Below are positions 1-4,703 of a stretch of 6,489 bases of DNA, one piece after another. The notes beneath the pieces were generated by a model that saw only the letters and a program-made list of their open reading frames with translations, was not told the origin of the DNA and ran no database searches. The DNA is taken from the NCBI GenBank assembly GCA_900547975.1, contig URIX01000065.1:1-6489 (forward strand). Reading direction: 5' to 3'. The position numbers and the translations under genes were made by a program. The first letter of the stretch is position 1. Each line of letters opens with the position of its first letter. Origin of the DNA: an uncultured Eubacteriales bacterium (GTDB lineage Bacteria > Bacillota > Clostridia > Christensenellales > CAG-917).

Positions 1-61
1 GATACTTCCGCACGGCAACCCTAATTTACAATGCGTAAATGAGTTGACGGACGAAGGTGTC
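1..61. repeat. Folded repeat element, family 1, copy A
   Basis: A palindromic element that may continue past the left window edge. The outer arms 1-10 and 52-61 pair at 9 of 10 positions, three of these as G-T wobbles. Inside lie CAAC/GTTG (17-19 and 43-46 region) and ATTTAC/GTAAAT (24-29, 35-40), closed by a short loop ending in GC. The core 14-48 is identical to copy B (3701-3735) at 34 of 35 positions, although the outer arms differ in sequence. It starts 28 bp beyond the stop codon of ychF, and on the minus strand it would lie in that gene's 3' untranslated region. The role is unknown; a terminator or 3'-end structure is inferred. Confidence 0.7.
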
Positions 62-72
62 TGACGATGCTA

Positions 73-88
73 TGCGCTCAATAGCGCG
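73..88 (-). other. Small hairpin directly after ychF stop
   Basis: GCGCT (74-78) pairs with AGCGC (83-87) around a CAAT loop, with one further T-G wobble pair outside. It begins two bases after the ychF stop codon on the minus strand. No T run follows on the minus strand, so it is not a standard intrinsic terminator. Together with repeat copy A it probably forms the 3' end of the ychF transcript, which is inference. Confidence 0.45.
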
Positions 89-89
89 C

Positions 90-1172
90 TCAAACGTTGA
101 TGCGGAATAGCACCACATCATTATCCTGCATCACATAATCCTTCCCCTCGCTGCGCACTTTGCCGCGCTCTTTGGCAACGTTGAAAGAACCGCATTCGAG
201 AAGGGTTTGATAATCGACGATTTCGGCACGAATGAAGCCGCGCTCGAAGTCGCTGTGAATTTTGCCTGCGGCTTGGGGGGCTTTCGTGCCTTTGACGATG
301 GTCCAAGCACGCGTTTCTTTTTCGCCGGCGGTGAGATAACTGATGAGTCCCAAAAGTTTATAGGACGCTTTGACGAGGCGGTCGAGTCCGCTCTCTTTGA
401 GTCCGTAATCTTCCATAAACATTGCGCGGTCGTCGTCGGAAAGTTCGCTCAAATCTTCTTCGAGTTTGGCGCAAAGCACGATTGCTTCGGTGTTTTCCTC
501 TTTGGCGATACGCTCGACCTCTTTTGTGTACGCATTGCCGTTTATGCCCGCTTCGTCGGTGTTTGCAACGTAAATGACGGGCTTGGACGTGAGCAAAAAT
601 TGCTCGTCCACGAAGCGTTTGAAGTCCTCGTCCATATCGAGATTGCGAAGGGGTTTGCCGCTTTCGAGCCACTTTTGCATAATCACGAGGCGGTCGACGT
701 CCTCTTGATATTTTTTGTCCGCTTTCACCTTGACTTGCGCCGAAGCCATACGGCGTTCGAGGGTTTCCATATCGGCGAAAATAAGTTCAAAATTGATTGT
801 TTCGATGTCCCTTTGCGGATTGACCGAACCGTCGACGTGCGTTATGTTCGCGTCATCGAAACAGCGAACGACGTGTACGATTGCATCCACTTCTCTTATA
901 TGCGAAAGGAATTTGTTGCCGAGTCCTTCACCTTTGCTTGCGCCCTTGACAAGACCCGCGATGTCCACAAATTCAAGCGAAGTCGGGGTGATTTTCTTGC
1001 TGTCGTAAAGAGCGGCAAGTTTTTCGAGTCTTTCGTCGGGAACGGCAACTACGCCTACATTAGGCTCGATCGTGCAGAACGGATAGTTCGCCGCTTGCGC
1101 GCCCGCCTTTGTGATTGCGTTGAAAAGCGTACTCTTGCCCACGTTTGGCAAACCAACGACACCGAGTTTCAT
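90..1172 (-). CDS. ychF: Redox-regulated ribosome-binding ATPase YchF (OLA1 family)
   Basis: This is a cytoplasmic P-loop ATPase of the TRAFAC class that binds the ribosome and is linked to translation and stress responses in other bacteria. The 360-aa product matches the usual family length of about 363. Visible motifs are the P-loop GLPNVGKST (residues 7-15), the Walker B/G3 motif DIAGLVKGAS (70-79), and N-T-D-E (204-207) in place of the GTPase NKxD motif. The N-x-x-E form is the family signature tied to ATP rather than GTP preference. A coiled-coil-like helical insertion lies at about 130-190, and a C-terminal TGS domain (about 277-360) includes TAGEKETRAWTI and the ending FRINV. The start at 1172 is chosen because MKLGVVG is the canonical N-terminus and AAGAGG precedes it by about 7 bases. 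The reading frame stays open 84 codons further upstream, but that stretch contains the promoter. Transcribed divergently from uppP. Confidence 0.97.
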   Translation of the reverse strand: MKLGVVGLPNVGKSTLFNAITKAGAQAANYPFCTIEPNVGVVAVPDERLEKLAALYDSKKITPTSLEFVDIAGLVKGASKGEGLGNKFLSHIREVDAIVHVVRCFDDANITHVDGSVNPQRDIETINFELIFADMETLERRMASAQVKVKADKKYQEDVDRLVIMQKWLESGKPLRNLDMDEDFKRFVDEQFLLTSKPVIYVANTDEAGINGNAYTKEVERIAKEENTEAIVLCAKLEEDLSELSDDDRAMFMEDYGLKESGLDRLVKASYKLLGLISYLTAGEKETRAWTIVKGTKAPQAAGKIHSDFERGFIRAEIVDYQTLLECGSFNVAKERGKVRSEGKDYVMQDNDVVLFRINV

Positions 1173-1184
1173 ATTTCTACCTCT

Positions 1185-1204
1185 TGCACGTTCTCGCGTG
1201 CGAA
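1185..1204 (-). promoter_or_regulatory. Hairpin in ychF 5' UTR next to its ribosome binding site
   Basis: GCACG (1186-1190) pairs with CGTGC (1197-1201) around a six-base loop. Two more A-T pairs are possible past a bulged G. On the ychF mRNA the hairpin ends immediately before the AAGAGG ribosome binding site, so it could modulate initiation. It is short and there is no comparative support. Confidence 0.3.
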
Positions 1205-1219
1205 TTTCTTTAATACAAT
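1191..1219 (+). promoter_or_regulatory. Candidate promoter for uppP
   Basis: TACAAT (1214-1219) is a good -10 box on the plus strand. The hexamer 17 bases upstream, TTCTCG (1191-1196), is a poor -35. The predicted start near 1226 would overlap the ychF -10 box, so the two divergent promoters would interfere with each other. Assignment of the -35 is weak. Confidence 0.35.
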
Positions 1220-1224
1220 ATTTT

Positions 1225-1253
1225 AGTATAGACGAAAATACAAATCGTGTAAA
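1225..1253 (-). promoter_or_regulatory. Sigma-A-type promoter for ychF
   Basis: On the minus strand, TTTACA (1253-1248) is followed after exactly 17 bases by TATACT (1230-1225). These match the -35 and -10 consensus at 5 of 6 positions each. The expected transcription start is near 1218, which gives a leader of about 46 nt before the ychF start codon. It is the best promoter match in the window. Confidence 0.8.
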
Positions 1254-1283
1254 GGAAAAACGAAAACAAGGGGTAAAAACAAT

Positions 1284-2114
1284 ATGGAAATATGGGAAGC
1301 GTTGGTACTCGGTTTGGCGCAAGGGTTGAGCGAATTCCTGCCTATATCGTCGTCGGGACATCTGCTGATTTTGGAAAAATTCGGAATAGGACAAGAAAAC
1401 TTGTTCTTCAACATAATGCTGCACGTCGGCACGCTTTTTGCCGTGCTTATCGCCCTACGCAAAACTTGGATTCCGCTTTTGCCGTTTCCTTGTTCAAAAA
1501 AGAGAAAATCGCAAATCGGCAATCTCGAAATACAAACCGTTTTCGGGGGATTGTCCGCAATCAAAATCGACGGCTGCGTCGTGCTTGCGTGTCTGCCCAC
1601 CGTTGCGCTCGCATTCGTGTTCAAACTGCTTACACCGTCCCTTTTAGGCGGCAAACTTTTGGGTTGCGGTTTCGTGTTGACCGCCACTCTTTTGTATCTC
1701 GGCGAAAACTTCAAACCGACCAAATCGGCACTTATAACACCCAAAACGAGCATATTAACTGGCGTTTTGCAAGGTATCGCAGTTTTGCCCGGTGTGTCGA
1801 GAAGCGGCGCGACAATATCCGCGCTGACCCTTCAAGGCATTGACAAAAAGGCAGCGACGACATTTTCTTTTCTGCTGTCAATCCCGATAATCATAGGCTC
1901 TGCCCTTTACGAAAGCCTCGATTTAATCACGGGGAAAGCGACTCTTTCAATCTCTGCTTCCGCCGTTGTAGTGGGCGTGATTGCCGCATTTTTGTCGGGA
2001 CTTGTTGCAATAAAATTTTTCCTTAAACTCATCGAAAAGCACTCGATGGCAGGCTTTATAGTATACACTTTACTGCTCGGAATCGCGGTGAGCGTCTATC
2101 CGTTTTTCGTGTAA
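1284..2114 (+). CDS. uppP: Undecaprenyl-diphosphatase UppP (BacA)
   Basis: This integral membrane enzyme removes a phosphate from undecaprenyl pyrophosphate, regenerating the lipid carrier used for peptidoglycan and other cell-wall polymers. Extra copies give bacitracin resistance in known cases. The product has 276 aa, the normal length. The first signature carries Q13 and E17 within QGLSEFLPISSSGHL, with the conserved His at 26. The second signature is PGVSRSGAT (residues 169-177), whose Arg173 is expected to contact pyrophosphate. The rest is a series of hydrophobic segments with a basic cytoplasmic-type loop at 71-80 (SKKRK). The ATG at 1284 follows AAGGGG by about 10 bases. It is divergent from ychF and convergent with the flavodiiron gene, and probably monocistronic because a terminator follows. 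Confidence 0.97.
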   Translation: MEIWEALVLGLAQGLSEFLPISSSGHLLILEKFGIGQENLFFNIMLHVGTLFAVLIALRKTWIPLLPFPCSKKRKSQIGNLEIQTVFGGLSAIKIDGCVVLACLPTVALAFVFKLLTPSLLGGKLLGCGFVLTATLLYLGENFKPTKSALITPKTSILTGVLQGIAVLPGVSRSGATISALTLQGIDKKAATTFSFLLSIPIIIGSALYESLDLITGKATLSISASAVVVGVIAAFLSGLVAIKFFLKLIEKHSMAGFIVYTLLLGIAVSVYPFFV

Positions 2115-2123
2115 ATTCGATTG

Positions 2124-2163
2124 AAAAAACCGCGATTTTTTTTATAAAAACCGCGGTTTTTTT
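2124..2163. terminator. Bidirectional terminator between uppP and flavodiiron gene
   Basis: The stem of AAAAAACCGCG (2124-2134) with its complement at 2152-2162 is an uninterrupted 11 bp. Its loop can pair further through T5/A5 (2136-2140 with 2146-2150). A T run follows on both strands because A runs flank the GC part. It starts 10 bases after the uppP stop and can also end minus-strand transcripts of the flavodiiron gene. Confidence 0.85.
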
Positions 2164-2173
2164 GAACGTTTTT

Positions 2174-2207
2174 ACGTCGTTTTCAAGCCGTCGAAACGAC
2201 GTTTTTT
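2174..2207 (+). terminator. Second hairpin with T run downstream of uppP
   Basis: ACGTCGTTT (2174-2182) pairs perfectly with AAACGACGT (2194-2202) around an 11-base loop. Five further Ts follow on the plus strand. This makes a backup terminator for uppP transcription before it enters the convergent gene. On the minus strand no T run follows, so in that direction it would only be a 3' UTR hairpin. Confidence 0.6.
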
Positions 2208-2214
2208 GAAAGAC

Positions 2215-3369
2215 TTATTTTGCCAGTTCGTCGGCGAGATTTTGAATTTGCAATTCGTTTTCCTTGCTCATCGAGGACAGAATTTTGACTTCGGTTTGCG
2301 CAAACGTAAGGTTTTTGCAACCTTCGAGCATACCCTTCATAACCTTCGTTGCAAAAGGTGCCCACGAGCCGTTTTCTATGAACGCAACCGTGCGATTTTG
2401 GAAATTGCGCTCGTTGAGATGAAGGATAAATTCTCTCATAACGGGGAACACGTCGCCGTTGTAAGTGGGTGACGCAAGCACGAGTTTGCCGTAGCGGAAC
2501 GCGTCTTCGACGTTCTCTGCCCAGTCGCTGCGAGCAAGGTCGGAAATCGTGACTTTCACGTCCTTTGCTTCGAGTTGCTCGGCAAGCAATTTCGCCGCTT
2601 TTTCGGTGTGTCCGTAGACGGAAGCGTATGCAATGAACACGCCCTCGCTTTCAACGCCGTACGTTGACCAAACATTGTAGAGATTGAGATAATATCCGAG
2701 ATTGCCGGTAAGTACGGGTCCGTGAAGCGGACAAATGATTTGAACGTCAAGACCCGCTATCTTTTTGAAAAGGTTTTGCACCTGTACGCCGTATTTGCCG
2801 ACTATGCCGAAATAATATCTTCTCGCCTCGCTCGCCCAATCCTCGTCCTCGACGTCCAACGCGCCGAACTTGCCGAATGCGTCTGCGGAAAAGAAAACTT
2901 TGTCCGTCTTGTCGTATGTCATTATGACTTCGGGCCAATGCACCATAGGCGCGGTGACGAATTGAAACTCGTGTCTGCCCGTCGCAAACGTCGAGCCGTC
3001 GCCCACGACTATTCTTCTTTCCTCAAAAGACGTGCCGAAATAGTTTTGCATCATTGCAAACGCCTTTTGCGAGGAAACTATAGTCGCGCTCGGATATGCC
3101 GTCATAAACTCGACGATGTTTGCCGAATGGTCGGGTTCCATATGTTGCACGACGAGATAGTCGGGCGTTTTGCCGTCAAGCACACTCCGAACGTTTGCGA
3201 GCCATTCTTTGCCGAAATGCGCATCAACGCTGTCGAATACGGTGATTTTGTCGTCGAAAACGACATAGGAATTGTACGCCATACCGTTTGGAACGACGTA
3301 TTGTCCCTCGAACAAATCAACGTCTTTGTCGTTTACGCCGACGTATTTAATATCGTTTGTTATAATCAT
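2215..3369 (-). CDS. Flavodiiron protein (class A; O2 and/or NO reductase)
   Basis: This is a soluble oxidoreductase that reduces oxygen to water, or nitric oxide to nitrous oxide, at a non-haem di-iron site next to FMN. In anaerobes it usually receives electrons from rubredoxin or a similar donor. The 384-aa product has the standard two domains. The metallo-beta-lactamase-like domain (about 1-240) has all expected iron ligands: H76-x-E78-x-D80-H81, H144, D163 and H216. The flavodoxin-like domain (about 243-384) has the FMN phosphate loop ASVYGHTEKA (249-258) and SPTYNGD. There is no C-terminal rubredoxin or flavin reductase extension, hence class A, and no electron-donor gene is adjacent. 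The start at 3369 has TAGGAG seven bases upstream. Whether it prefers O2 or NO cannot be read from the sequence, so names such as fprA or roo are not assigned. Confidence 0.95.
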   Translation of the reverse strand: MIITNDIKYVGVNDKDVDLFEGQYVVPNGMAYNSYVVFDDKITVFDSVDAHFGKEWLANVRSVLDGKTPDYLVVQHMEPDHSANIVEFMTAYPSATIVSSQKAFAMMQNYFGTSFEERRIVVGDGSTFATGRHEFQFVTAPMVHWPEVIMTYDKTDKVFFSADAFGKFGALDVEDEDWASEARRYYFGIVGKYGVQVQNLFKKIAGLDVQIICPLHGPVLTGNLGYYLNLYNVWSTYGVESEGVFIAYASVYGHTEKAAKLLAEQLEAKDVKVTISDLARSDWAENVEDAFRYGKLVLASPTYNGDVFPVMREFILHLNERNFQNRTVAFIENGSWAPFATKVMKGMLEGCKNLTFAQTEVKILSSMSKENELQIQNLADELAK

Positions 3370-3412
3370 ATTTGCTCCTATATAAAAATTTTATTATCTG
3401 CTTGATGAGGTT

Positions 3413-3442
3413 ATTGTATCACAAAACCGACGGGGCGAACAA
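3413..3442 (-). promoter_or_regulatory. Candidate promoter for flavodiiron gene
   Basis: On the minus strand, TACAAT (3418-3413) is a good -10 box, and TTGTTC (3442-3437) lies 18 bases upstream as a weak -35. An AT-rich block (3446-3487, part of repeat E1) sits immediately behind the -35 where an UP element would act. The predicted start near 3406 gives a leader of about 37 nt. Confidence 0.4.
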
Positions 3443-3451
3443 GGAATTGAT

Positions 3452-3508
3452 TAATTAATAATGAATAATTAATAATGAATAATTGATGGCGGGACACCCG
3501 CACCCGAA
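3452..3508. repeat. AT-rich plus GC-hairpin repeat, family 2, copy E1
   Basis: The repeat has an AT-only-like block built from iterations of AATAATGAATAATT, then a GC hairpin, GCGGG-ACA-CCCGC (3489-3501), and the tail ACCCGAA. The 21 bases at 3488-3508 recur exactly at 6144-6164 in the same orientation. It lies 82 bp upstream of the flavodiiron start codon, directly behind the candidate -35. This position points to a role at promoters (UP element or upstream boundary) or to a small dispersed repeat. It contains no open frame. Confidence 0.75.
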
Positions 3509-3557
3509 TTATATGGGCAAGAACGTCAAACAGTCTGTGTGAGATAAAGAACAAGAA

Positions 3558-3621
3558 AACGCCCCTTTGATAGCAATCCTAACGTACATATGCGTACGTG
3601 AATTGATAGACGAGGGGCGTT
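3558..3621. repeat. Folded repeat element, family 1, copy C
   Basis: The outer stem AACGCCCCT (3558-3566) pairs with AGGGGCGTT (3613-3621). Inside are CAAT/ATTG and ACGTAC/GTACGT with loop ATATGC. The core is that of copy D with one extra base. The right arm departs from D (ACGAG instead of CAAAG next to the GGGCGTT end), so three base pairs of the D stem are missing here. On the minus strand the stem is followed by TTCTTGTTCTTT, a T-rich tract fitting an imperfect intrinsic terminator. Confidence 0.75.
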
Positions 3622-3649
3622 GACACAGTTATTCGCGATTACATATTTA

Positions 3650-3678
3650 CTTCATCAAACAACGCTAATTCGATGAAG
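3650..3678. other. Small hairpin between array elements C and B
   Basis: CTTCATC (3650-3656) pairs with GATGAAG (3672-3678) around a 15-base loop. The left arm belongs to the shared array flank. The right arm belongs to the spacer specific to unit two, so the other units do not form this hairpin. Confidence 0.45.
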
Positions 3679-3686
3679 AACTAGAA

Positions 3687-3749
3687 AGAGACACCCGAAT
3701 GGCAACCCTAATTTACAAAGCGTAAATGAGTTGACAGACGGGTGTCTCT
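3687..3749. repeat. Folded repeat element, family 1, copy B
   Basis: A perfect 11-bp outer stem joins AGAGACACCCG (3687-3697) to its complement (3739-3749). Inner stems are CAAC/GTTG and ATTTAC/GTAAAT, separated by an asymmetric internal loop CCTA/GA. The core is nearly identical to copy A 3.6 kb away, but the outer stem sequence is different and fully paired. On the minus strand it is followed by a T/C-rich stretch. It sits in the middle unit of the tandem array. Confidence 0.8.
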
Positions 3750-3814
3750 GCTGCAGTTATTCGCGATTACATATTTACTTCATCAAACAGTCTGTGTGAG
3801 ATAAAGAACAAGAA

Positions 3815-3877
3815 AACGCCCCTTTGATAGCAATCCTAACGTACATAGCGTACGTGAATTGATAGCAAAGGGGCGTT
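3815..3877. repeat. Folded repeat element, family 1, copy D (possible terminator of lipoprotein operon)
   Basis: A perfect 12-bp outer stem joins AACGCCCCTTTG (3815-3826) to its complement (3866-3877). Inside are CAAT/ATTG and ACGTAC/GTACGT with loop ATAGC. On the minus strand it starts 15 bases past the stop codon of the small lipoprotein gene, and the stem is followed by TTCTTGTTCTTT, so it is the best candidate for the operon's terminator. The apical part is larger and more conserved than a simple terminator requires. It is enclosed by a second inverted repeat (3781-3800 with 3892-3911). Confidence 0.75.
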
Positions 3878-3892
3878 GACGCAGTTATTTGC

Positions 3893-4687
3893 TCACACAG
3901 CCTGTTTGATGGCGATGTGAATGTTCATAAACTCAATAGACAAAGCCCCCACCGTATCGTTTTCGGTCAGCGTAAAGACGCCGAAAGGCGCGGTTTGCGG
4001 ATTGTCTTTGACCTTATATCCGAGATAAATGGCACGGAAATGCGTACCGTCGGAAGCGGTCAGGTCGCGAAGGGCGTATTGCGTGTCGAGAGTGAGGCGA
4101 AGTACGGTGTCTTGCGGTATGGCTTCGAGAAGATTTGCGGGAAGTGCCATATTGTCGCCGACATACTTGACAGCCGCTTTGACGTTTTCGTTTTGAAAGT
4201 CGAGACCTTCGATGTTGAAGCCGAGGCTGTGCTTGATAAGTCCGAGCGCGCCTTGCAAATCGTAGTCTTTGAGTTTTTGAGTGAAGCCCGGGAACATCGG
4301 TTCGACGTATCTGTCAACGCTGGTCTTTACGTCAAAACTCGAAAGCGCAGACGAAATGTCGATGTTGAGTCCCGTCAAAAGTTTGTCTACGTTTTTGAAC
4401 AAATCCGCTTTGGTTTGGATTTGCATATGCATAGTGCCGTCTGATTTGAACTCGAAATAGGTGTTTTCGGTGTCGATTGCCGCGCTGACGATAAGTCCGA
4501 CGAGTTTTTTGTTCATACCCATCATATTGAGGTTGTCGTAATCGACGTCGAAACGAGTATTTTGGGCAAACGCATTCTTTTGCGCGTCGTCGGGTTTTTC
4601 GTTACAAGCGCAGAGCGCGAACAGACAAGAGAAAAGCAAAACGAGTGCGATTGCTATCGTGAAAATTCTGATAACGGATTTTTTCAT
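3893..4687 (-). CDS. Small putative lipoprotein of unknown function
   Basis: I do not recognise the family. The 264-aa product begins with a lipoprotein signal peptide: MKK, a hydrophobic stretch to residue 25, then LCAC with the predicted lipidated Cys28. The mature part is soluble, with alternating beta-strand-like segments (TYFEFKSDGTMHMQIQT, TVLRLTLDT, HFRAIYLGYKV, GALSIEFMNIHIAI) suggesting a mostly beta fold on the outer face of the membrane. The ATG at 4687 is chosen because it starts the signal peptide and has AAGGGGG upstream. The frame continues 25 codons further up, into the preceding gene, without a plausible signal sequence. It follows the SGNH hydrolase gene by 16 bp, so the two are co-transcribed and may act together. 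The last codons (IKQAV, stop) lie inside an inverted repeat shared with the downstream array. Confidence 0.85.
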   Translation of the reverse strand: MKKSVIRIFTIAIALVLLFSCLFALCACNEKPDDAQKNAFAQNTRFDVDYDNLNMMGMNKKLVGLIVSAAIDTENTYFEFKSDGTMHMQIQTKADLFKNVDKLLTGLNIDISSALSSFDVKTSVDRYVEPMFPGFTQKLKDYDLQGALGLIKHSLGFNIEGLDFQNENVKAAVKYVGDNMALPANLLEAIPQDTVLRLTLDTQYALRDLTASDGTHFRAIYLGYKVKDNPQTAPFGVFTLTENDTVGALSIEFMNIHIAIKQAV

Positions 4688-4703
4688 TGCTTCATCCCCC
4701 TTA

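Larger units (their letters stand above)
3525..3911. repeat. Three-unit tandem array, period about 128 bp
   Basis: Each unit consists of a spacer beginning tcaaac, one hairpin of family 1, then a shared flank beginning CAGTTATT. The flank 3626-3661 recurs exactly at 3754-3789, a shift of 128, and its first eight bases recur at 3882, another shift of 128. A 65-bp block, 3526-3590, recurs exactly at 3783-3847 (two periods plus one base). Units one and three carry near-identical hairpins C and D, while unit two carries the A-like hairpin B. The array runs into the stop codon of the small lipoprotein gene. It has no coding frame and no uniform spacer/repeat pattern of a CRISPR. The function is unknown. 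Confidence 0.85.

Noticed and set aside
207..1226. Long open frame on the plus strand opposite ychF
   Set aside because: It is antisense to a clearly recognised gene, has no family resemblance, and reflects codon bias of the opposite strand.
1173..1424. In-frame 84-codon N-terminal extension of YchF
   Set aside because: The extension overlaps the ychF promoter and the uppP start, has no family similarity, and the canonical MKLGVVG start has a good ribosome binding site.
3781..3800. Remnant of a plus-strand paralogue of the lipoprotein gene (IKQSV, stop)
   Set aside because: Similarity to the gene end stops after 20 bases; the sequence further upstream is array flank and not homologous to the gene.
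3558..3877. Integron attC sites
   Set aside because: No RYYYAAC/GTTRRRY core sites at the hairpin ends, no cassettes between the units and no integrase in the window.
3525..3911. CRISPR array
   Set aside because: The repeats are long, units differ in the hairpin and share the flank, the spacers are not unique, and no cas genes are present.
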